Shown: piece by piece, positions 54,661 to 64,000 of the stretch
Layout of the letters: every line of letters begins with the position of its first letter
Numbering within the stretch: position 1 is the first letter of the stretch
NCBI GenBank assembly: GCA_964057225.1
Contig: OZ059894.1
Location: 21,668,476 to 21,732,475 of the forward strand
Reading direction: 5' to 3'
Length of the DNA: 64,000 nucleotides
DNA from: Auanema rhodensis
Taxonomy: Eukaryota; Nematoda; Chromadorea; Rhabditida; Rhabditidae
The notes under the pieces: generated by a model
Told to the model about the DNA's origin: nothing
The model's input: the letters and a program-made list of their open reading frames with translations, nothing else
Database searches by the model: none
Translations under genes and position numbers: made by a program

Positions 54661-57600
54661 GAATGCACTATACTACATCAAGAAACGCTTGATACAAAAA
54701 TTAGTTATGATCGTTTGAAAAATGATGCATTAGTGTATGTTGAGTTTCCATGTACACTCAACATTGCTTCCAAAAACATTTTGACAAAAATTTTTTCGAA
54801 AAATTTCAAAATAATTTAGCAAAAAGTAGATGTTTTTAGATTCCATTTTTCAAGGCAAAGACGATAGACAATGTTATTCAACGAAAAAATTAATTCTTCA
54901 GGGTGAAAATCGAGGATATAAGTGTGAACTTATATCAGTTGATATCTCGGTGCATTTTTAAGCTAGCGCAAATCTGATAACACAGATCGACGCAGCTTGA
55001 AAAACCGCATCGAATGCACTATACTACATTAAGAAACGCTTAATACAAAAATTAGTTATGATCGTTTGAAAAATGATGCATTAGTGTATGTTGAGTTTCC
55101 ATGTACACTCAACATTGCTTCCAAAAACATTTTGACAAAAATTTTTTCGAAAAATTTCAAAATAATTTAGCAAAAAGTAGATGTTTTCAGATTCCATTTT
55201 TCAAGGCAAAGACGATAGACAATGTTATTCAACGAAAAAATTAATTCTTCAGGGTGAAAATCGAGGATATAAGTGTGAACTTATATCAGTTGATATCTCG
55301 GTGCATTTTTAAGCTAGCGCAAATCTGATAACACAGATCGACGCAGCTTAAAAATCCGCATCGAATGCACTATACAACATTGAGAAACGCTTAATACAAA
55401 AATTAGTTATGATCGTTTGAAAAATGATGCATTAGTGTGTGTTGAGTTTCCATGTACACTCAACATTGCTTCCAAAAACATTTTGACAAAAATTTTTTCG
55501 AAAAATATCAAAATAATTTAGCAAAAAGTAGATGTTTTTAGATTCCATTTTTCAAGGCAAAGACGATAGACAAGGTTATTCAACGAAAAAATTAATTCTT
55601 CAGGGTGAAAATCGAGGATATAAGTGTGAACTTATATCAGTTGATATCTCGGTGCATTTTTAAGCTAGCGCAAATCTGATAACACAGATCGACGCAGCTT
55701 GAAAAACCGCATCGAATGCACTATACTACATTAAGAAACGCTTAATACAAAAATTAGTTATGATCGTTTGAAAAATGATGCATTAGTGTATGTTGAGTTT
55801 CCATGTACACTCAACATTGCTTCCAAAAACATTTTGACAAAAATTTTTTCGAAAAATTTCATAATAATTTAGCAAAAAGTAGATGTTTTTAGATTCCTGT
55901 TTTTAAGGCAAAGACGATGGACAATGTTATTCAACGAAAAAATTAATTCTTCAGGGTGAAAATCGAGGATATAAGTGTGAACTTATATCAGTTGATATCT
56001 CGGTGCATTTTTAAGCTAGCGCAAATTTGATAACACAGATCGACGCAGCTTAAAAATCCGCATCGAATGCACTATACTACATTGAGAAACGCTTGATACA
56101 AAAATTAGTTATGTTCGTTTGAAAAATGATGCATTAGTGTATGTTGAGTTTCCATGTACACTCAACATTGCTTCAAAAAACATTTTGACAAAAATTTTTT
56201 CGAAAAATTTCAAAATAATTTAGCAAAAAGTAGATGTTTTTAGATTCCTTTTTTTAAGGCAAAGACGATGGACAATGTTATTCAACGAAAAAATTAATTC
56301 TTCAGGGTGAAAATCGAGGATATAAGTGTAAACTTATATCAGTTGATATCTCGGTGCATTTTTAAGCTAGCGCAAATCTGATAACACAGATCGACGCAGC
56401 TTAAAAATCCGCATCGAATGCACTATACTACATTGAGAAACGCTTAATACACAAATTAGTTATGATCGTTTGAAAAATGATGCATTAGTGTATGTTGAGT
56501 TTCCATGTACACTCAACATTGCTTCCAAAAACATTTTGACAAAAATTTTTTCGAAAAATTTCAAAATAATTTAGCAAAAAGTAGATGTTTTTAGATTCCT
56601 TTTTTTAAGGCAAAGACGATGGACAATGTTATTCAACGAAAAAATTAATTCTTCAGGGTGAAAATCGAGGATATAAGTGTGAACTTATATCAGTTGATAT
56701 CTCGGTGCATTTTTAAGCTAGCGCAAATCTGATAACACAGATCGACGCAGCTTGAAAAACCGCATCGAATGCACTATACTACATTGAGAAACGCTTAATA
56801 CAAAAATTAGTTATGATCGTTTGAAAAATGATGCATTAGTGTATGTTGAGTTTCCATGTACACTCAACATTGCTTCCAAAAACATTTTGACAAAAATTTT
56901 TTCGAAAAATTTCAAAATAATTTAGCAAAAAGTAGATGTTTTTAGATTCCATTTTTCAAGGCAAAGACGATAGACAATGTTATTCAACGAAAAAATTAAT
57001 TCTTCAGGGTGAAAATCGAGGATATAAGTGTGAACTTATATCAGTTGATATCTCGGTGCATTTTTAAGCTAGCGCAAATCTGATAACACAGATCGACGCA
57101 GCTTAAAAATCCGCATCGAATGCACTATACAACATTGAGAAACGCTTAATACAAAAATTAGTTATGATCGTTTGAAAAATGATGCATTAGTGTGTGTTGA
57201 GTTTCCATGTACACTCAACATTGCTTCCAAAAACATTTTGACAAAAATTTTTTCGAAAAATTTCAAAATAATTTAGCAAAAAGTAGATGTTTTTAGATTC
57301 CATTTTTCAAGGCAAAGACGATAGACAAGGTTATTCAACGAAAAAATTAATTCTTCAGGGTGAAAATCGAGGATATAAGTGTGAACTTATATCAGTTGAT
57401 ATCTCGGTGCATTTTTAAGCTAGCGCAAATCTGATAACACAGATCGACGCAGCTTAAAAATCCGCATCGAATGCACTATACTACATTGAGAAACGCTTAA
57501 TACACAAATTAGTTATGATCGTTTGAAAAATGATGCATTATTGTATGTTGAGTTTCCATGTACACTCAACATTGCTTCAAAAAACATTTTGACAAAAATT

Positions 57601-60600
57601 TTTTCGAAAAATTTCAAAATAATTTAGCAAAAAGTAGATGTTTTTAGATTCCTTTTTTTAAGGCAAAGACGATGGACAATGTTATTCAACGAAAAAATTA
57701 ATTCTTCAGGGTGAAAATCGAGGATATAAGTGTAAACTTATATCAGTTGATATCTCGGTGCATTTTTAAGCTAGCGCAAATCTGATAACACAGATCGACG
57801 CAGCTTAAAAATCCGCATCGAATGCACTATACTACATTGAAAAACGCTTAATACACAAATTAGTTATGATCGTTTGAAAAATGATGCATTAGTGTATGTT
57901 GAGTTTCCATGTACACTCAACATTGCTTCCAAAAACATTTTGACAAAAATTTTTTCGAAAAATTTCAAAATAATTTAGCAAAAAGTAGATGTTTTTAGAT
58001 TCCTTTTTTTAAGGCAAAGACGATGGACAATGTTATTCAACGAAAAAATTAATTCTTCAGGGTGAAAATCGAGGATATAAGTGTAAACTTATATCAGTTG
58101 ATATCTCGGTGCATTTTTAAGCTAGCGCAAATCTGATAACACAGATCGACGCAGCTTAAAAATCCGCATCGAATGCACTATACTACATTGAGAAACGCTT
58201 AATACAAAAATTAGTTATGATCGTTTGAAAAATGATGCATTAGTGTATGTTGAGTTTCCATGTACACTCAACATTGCTTCCAAAAACATTTTGACAAAAA
58301 TTTTTTCGAAAAATTTCAAAATAATTTAGCAAAAAGTAGATGTTTTTAGATTCCTTTTTTTAAGGCAAAGACGATGGACAATGTTATTCAACGAAAAAAT
58401 TAATTCTTCAGGGTGAAAATCGAGGATATAAGTGTAAACTTATATCAGTTGATATCTCGGTGCATTTTTAAGCTAGCGCAAATCTGATAACACAGATCGA
58501 CGCAGCTTAAAAATCCGCATCGAATGCACTATACTACATTGAGAAACGCTTAATACACAAATTAGTTATGATCGTTTGAAAAATGATGCATTAGTGTATG
58601 TTGAGTTTCCATGTACACTCAACATTGCTTCCAAAAACATTTTGACAAAAATTTTTTCGAAAAATTTCAAAATAATTTAGCAAAAAGTAGATGTTTTTAG
58701 ATTCCTTTTTTTAAGGCAAAGACGATGGACAATGTTATTCAACGAAAAAATTAATTCTTCAGGGTGAAAATCGAGGATATAAGTGTGAACTTATATCAGT
58801 TGATATCTCGGTGCATTTTTAAGCTAGCGCAAATCTGATAACACAGATCGACGCAGCTTAAAAATCCGCATCGAATGCACTATACTACATTGAGAAACGC
58901 TTAATACAAAAATTAGTTATGATCGTTTGAAAAATGATGCATTAGTGTATGTTGAGTTTCCATGTACACTCAACATTGCTTCCAAAAACATTTTGACAAA
59001 AATTTTTTCGAAAAATTTTATAATAATTTAGCAAAAAGTAGATGTTTTTAGATTCCTGTTTTTAAGGCAAAGACGATGGACAATGTTATTCAACGAAAAA
59101 ATTAATTCTTCAGGGTGAAAATCGAGGATATAAGTGTGAACTTATATCAGTTGATATCTCGGTGCATTTTTAAGCTAGCGCAAATTTGATAACACAGATC
59201 GACGCAGCTTAAAAATCCGCATCGAATGCACTATACTACATTGAGAAACGCTTGATACAAAAATTAGTTATGTTCGTTTGAAAAATGATGCATTAGTGTA
59301 TGTTGAGTTTCCATGTACACTCAACATTGCTTCCAAAAACATTTTGACAAAAATTTTTTCGAAAAATTTCAAAATAATTTAGCAAAAAGTAGATGTTTTT
59401 AGATTCCATTTTTCAAGGCAAAGACGATAGACAATGTTATTCAACGAAAAAATTAATTCTTCAGGGTGAAAATCGAGGATATAAGTGTGAACTTATATCA
59501 GTTGATATCTCGGTGCATTTTTAAGCTAGCGCAAATCTGATAACACAGATCGACGCAGCTTAAAAATCCGCATCGAATGCACTATACAACATTGAGAAAC
59601 GCTTAATACAAAAATTAGTTATGATCGTTTGAAAAATGATGCATTAGTGTGTGTTGAGTTTCCATGTACACTCAACATTGCTTCCAAAAACATTTTGACA
59701 AAAATTTTTTCGAAAAATTTCAAAATAATTTAGCAAAAAGTAGATGTTTTTAGATTCCATTTTTCAAGGCAAAGACGATAGACAAGGTTATTCAACGAAA
59801 AAATTAATTCTTCAGGGTGAAAATCGAGGATATAAGTGTGAACTTATATCAGTTGATATCTCGGTGCATTTTTAAGCTAGCGCAAATCTGATAACACAGA
59901 TCGACGCAGCTTGAAAAACCGCATCGAATGCACTATACTACATTGAGAAACGCTTAATACAAAAATTAGTTATGATCGTTTGAAAAATGATGCATTAGTG
60001 TATGTTGAGTTTCCATGTACACTCAACATTGCTTCAAAAAACATTTTGACAAAAATTTTTTCGAAAAATTTCATAATAATTTAGCAAAAAGTAGATGTTT
60101 TTAGATTCCTGTTTTTAAGGCAAAGACGATGGACAATGTTATTCAACGAAAAAATTAATTCTTCAGGGTGAAAATCGAGGATATAAGTGTGAACTTATAT
60201 CAGTTGATATCTCGGTGCATTTTTAAGCTAGCGCAAATTTGATAACACAGATCGACGCAGCTTAAAAATCCGCATCGAATGCACTATACTACATTGAGAA
60301 ACGCTTGATACAAAAATTAGTTATGTTCGTTTGAAAAATGATGCATTAGTGTATGTTGAGTTTCCATGTACACTCAACATTGCTTCAAAAAACATTTTGA
60401 CAAAAATTTTTTCGAAAAATTTCAAAATAATTTAGCAAAAAGTAGATGTTTTTAGATTCCTTTTTTTAAGGCAAAGACGATGGACAATGTTATTCAACGA
60501 AAAAATTAATTCTTCAGGGTGAAAATCGAGGATATAAGTGTAAACTTATATCAGTTGATATCTCGGTGCATTTTCAAGCTAGCGCAAATCTGATAACACA

Positions 60601-63600
60601 GATCGACGCAGCTTAAAAATCCGCATCGAATGCACTATACTACATTGAGAAACGCTTAATACACAAATTAGTTATGATCGTTTGAAAAATGATGCATTAG
60701 TGTATGTTGAGTTTCCATGTACACTCAACATTGCTTCAAAAAACATTTTGACAAAAATTTTTTCGAAAAATTTCAAAATAATTTAGCAAAAAGTAGATGT
60801 TTTTAAATTCCTTTTTTTAAGGCAAAGACGATGGACAATGTTATTCAACGAAAAAATTAATTCTTCAGGGTGAAAATCGAGGATATAAGTGTGAACTTAT
60901 ATCAGTTGATATCTCGGTGCATTTTTAAGCTAGCGCAAATCTGATAACACAGATCGACGCAGCTTAAAAATCCGCATCGAATGCACTATACTACATTGAG
61001 AAACGCTTAATACAAAAATTAGTTATGATCGTTTGAAAAATGATGCATTAGTGTATGTTGAGTTTCCATGTACACTCAACATTGCTTCCAAAAACATTTT
61101 GACAAAAATTTTTTCGAAAAATTTTATAATAATTTAGCAAAAAGTAGATGTTTTTAGATTCCTGTTTTTAAGGCAAAGACGATGGACAATGTTATTCAAC
61201 GAAAAAATTAATTCTTCAGGGTGAAAATCGAGGATATAAGTGTGAACTTATATCAGTTGATATCTCGGTGCATTTTTAAGCTAGCGCAAATTTGATAACA
61301 CAGATCGACGCAGCTTAAAAATTCGCATCGAATGCACTATACTACATCAAGAAACGCTTGATACAAAAATTAGTTTTGATCGTTTGAAAAATGATGCATT
61401 AGTGTATGTTGAGTTTCCATGTACACTCAACATTGCTTCCAAAAACATTTTGACAAAAATTTTTTCGAAAAATTTCAAAATAATTTAGCAAAAAGTAGAT
61501 GTTTTTAGATTCCATTTTTCAAGGCAAAGACGATAGACAATGTTATTCAACGAAAAAATTAATTCTTCAGGGTGAAAATCGAGGATTTAAGTGTGAACTT
61601 ATATCAGTTGATATCTCGGTGCATTTTTAAGCTAGCGCAAATCGGATAACACAGATCGACGCAGCTTAAAAATCCGCATCGAATGCACTATACTACATTG
61701 AGAAACGCTTGATACAAAAATTAGTTATGATCGTTTGAAAAATGATGCATTAGTGTATGTTGAGTTTCCATGTACACTCAACATTGCTTCCAAAAACATT
61801 TTGACAAAAATTTTTTCGAAAAATTTCAAAATAATTCAGCAAAAAGTAGATGTTTTTAGATTCCATTTTTCAAGGCAAAGACGATAGACAATGTTATTCA
61901 ACGAAAAAATTAATTCTTCAGGGTGAAAATCGAGGATATAAGTGTGAACTTATATCAGTTGATATCTCGGTGCATTTTTAAGCTAGCGCAAATCTGATAA
62001 CACAGATCGACGCAGCTTAAAAATCCGCATCGAATGCACTATACTACATTGAGAAACGCTTAATACACAAATTAGTTATGATCGTTTGAAAAATGATGCA
62101 TTAGTGTATGTTGAGTTTCCATGTACACTCAACATTGCTTCCAAAAACATTTTGACAAAAATTTTTTCGAAAAATTTCAAAATAATTTAGCAAAAAGTAG
62201 ATGTTTTTAGATTCCATTTTTCAAGGCAAAGACGATAGACAATGTTATTCAACGAAAAAATTAATTCTTCAGGGTGAAAATCGAGGATATAAGTGTGAAC
62301 TTATATCAGTTGATATCTCGGTGCATTTTTAAGCTAGCGCAAATCTGATAACACAGATCGACGCAGCTTAAAAATCCGCATCGAATGCACTATACTACAT
62401 TGAGAAACGCTTAATACACAAATTAGTTATGATCGTTTGAAAAATGATGCATTAGTGTATGTTGAGTTTCCATGTACACTCAACATTGCTTCCAAAAACA
62501 TTTTGACAAAAATTTTTTCGAAAAATTTTATAATAATTTAGCAAAAAGTAGATGTTTTTAGATTCCTGTTTTTAAGGCAAAGACGATGGACAATGTTATT
62601 CAACGAAAAAATTAATTCTTCAGGGTGAAAATCGAGGATATAAGTGTGAACTTATATCAGTTGATATCTCGGTGCATTTTTAAGCTAGCGCAAATTTGAT
62701 AACACAGATCGACGCAGCTTAAAAATCCGCATCGAATGCACTATACTACATTGAGAAACGCTTGATACAAAAATTAGTTATGTTCGTTTGAAAAATGATG
62801 CATTAGTGTATGTTGAGTTTCCATGTACACTCAACATTGCTTCAAAAAACATTTTGACAAAAATTTTTTCGAAAAATTTCAAAATAATTTAGCAAAAAGT
62901 AGATGTTTTTAGATTCCTTTTTTTAAGGCAAAGACGATGGACAATGTTATTCAACGAAAAAATTAATTCTTCAGGGTGAAAATCGAGGATATAAGTGTGA
63001 ACTTATATCAGTTGATATCTCGGTGCATTTTTAAGCTAGCGCAAATCTGATAACACAGATCGACGCAGCTTGAAAAACCGCATCGAATGCACTATACTAC
63101 ATCAAGAAACGCTTGATACAAAAATTAGTTATGATCGTTTGAAAAATGATGCATTAGTGTATGTTGAGTTTCCATGTACACTCAACATTGCTTCCAAAAA
63201 CATTTTGACAAAAATTTTTTCGAAAAATTTCAAAATAATTTAGCAAAAAGTAGATGTTTTTAGATTCCATTTTTCAAGGCAAAGACGATAGACAATGTTA
63301 TTCAACGAAAAAATTAATTCTTCAGGGTGAAAATCGAGGATATAAGTGTGAACTTATATCAGTTGATATCTCGGTGCATTTTTAAGCTAGCGCAAATCTG
63401 ATAACACAGATCGACGCAGCTTAAAAATCCGCATCGAATGCACTATACTACATTGAGAAACGCTTAATACACAAATTAGTTATGATCGTTTGAAAAATGA
63501 TGCATTAGTGTATGTTGAGTTTCCATGTACACTCAACATTGCTTCCAAAAACATTTTGACAAAAATTTTTTCGAAAAATTTCAAAATAATTTAGCAAAAA

Positions 63601-64000
63601 GTAGATGTTTTTAGATTCCTTTTTTTAAGGCAAAGACGATGGACAATGTTATTCAACGAAAAAATTAATTCTTCAGGGTGAAAATCGAGGATATAAGTGT
63701 GAACTTATATCAGTTGATATCTCGGTGCATTTTTAAGCTAGCGCAAATCTGATAACACAGATCGACGCAGCTTAAAAATCCGCATCGAATGCACTATACT
63801 ACATTGAGAAACGCTTAATACAAAAATTAGTTATGATCGTTTGAAAAATGATGCATTAGTGTATGTTGAGTTTCCATGTACACTCAACATTGCTTCCAAA
63901 AACATTTTGACAAAAATTTTTTCGAAAAATTTTATAATAATTTAGCAAAAAGTAGATGTTTTTAGATTCCTGTTTTTAAGGCAAAGACGATGGACAATGT

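Larger units (their letters stand above)
1..64000. repeat. 351-bp satellite DNA array filling the window
   Basis: The whole window is one tandem repeat. The same landmarks (GATATC, GCTAGC, ATGCAT, the TTTTTCGAAAAA core) recur every 351 bases. Spacing is exact enough that monomer starts 139 copies apart (15054 and 63843) differ by exactly 139 x 351. I count 180 full monomers and four partial ones. Copies differ from each other mainly by a handful of substitutions drawn from a limited set of variable sites. No mobile element, gene or unrelated spacer interrupts the array. What is inferred: constitutive heterochromatin, possibly (peri)centromeric, of a eukaryote. The family is not one I recognise by name. 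No transcript or protein function can be assigned. Confidence 0.98.
14766..64000 (+). repeat. Forward-oriented satellite block (139 full monomers)
   Basis: This is the same monomer in the opposite orientation. It starts with monomer positions 64-351 (14766-15053), then 139 full monomers at 15054-63842, and ends with 158 bp of another copy. Two monomers depart from 351 bp: 20319-20668 (350 bp) and 52610-52961 (352 bp), so the register is shifted by one base between them and restored afterwards. Subfamily content changes along the block. Copies with acttgtatc or aaggacg occur at 15.2-19.1 kb. Copies with tttccaagg occur at 24.9-41.9 kb. Copies with tacaacattg, gtgtgttgag and cttcaaaaaac occur after about 42.75 kb. 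No second orientation switch is seen. Confidence 0.97.

Noticed and set aside
1-64000. CRISPR array.
   Set aside because: The repeats are 351 bp and directly adjacent, with no unique spacers and no cas genes.
1-64000. Internal half-repeats suggesting a 175-bp ancestor of the 351-bp monomer.
   Set aside because: The two halves show no alignable direct similarity by eye. Only short inverted repeats link different parts of the monomer.
1-64000. Assignment to a named insect satellite family (for example the Drosophila 359-bp family or flour-beetle satellites).
   Set aside because: Length and A/T-rich style are similar, but I could not match the sequence with confidence. A database search would be needed.

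Overview
This 64 kb window is satellite DNA from end to end. It is built from one AT-rich tandem repeat with a 351-bp monomer: 180 complete monomers and four partial ones at the window edges and at one junction. I found no credible protein-coding gene, tRNA, rRNA, CRISPR array, transposon, origin or gene promoter. Every stretch over 300 bases holds the same repeat. The reference monomer has 109 G+C in 351 bases (31.1%). It has 12 CpG by hand count, an observed/expected ratio near 1.4, so there is no sign of CpG decay by methylation. The megabase-style array, strict length and lack of genes point to a eukaryote, at a centromere, pericentromere or other heterochromatin. An arthropod, probably an insect, is my best guess, but only at low confidence because I could not search databases.

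Layout. Positions 1-14765 carry the monomer in reverse orientation: 41 full copies at 137-14527, with partial copies at 1-136 and 14528-14765. Positions 14766-64000 carry it in forward orientation: a 288-bp partial copy, then 139 full copies at 15054-63842, then 158 bp of another. The single head-to-head switch lies at 14758-14816. It falls exactly on an 8-bp inverted repeat with a 50-bp spacer that every monomer contains. Only two indels break the 351-bp register: a 1-bp deletion near 20371 and a 1-bp insertion near 52680.

Internal structure. Each monomer (numbered from the g of gaaaaatgat, forward orientation) contains several dyads. They are a 9-bp hairpin at 21-48, the 8-bp inverted repeat at 56-121 around a TTTTTCGAAAAA palindrome, a 9-bp hairpin with a GTGA/GTAA tetraloop at 199-220, a 51-nt compound hairpin at 238-288, and a 6-bp hairpin at 312-328 whose two arms show paired changes. 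Monomers fall into subfamilies marked by shared substitutions. These reveal local segmental duplications at lags of 2, 3, 4, 5, 6, 7, 9 and 11 monomers, as expected from unequal exchange. A clear change in subfamily content lies near 42.75 kb.

Nothing here is a gene system. The most interesting features are the orientation switch at a short inverted repeat and the set of dyads that persists in nearly every copy.
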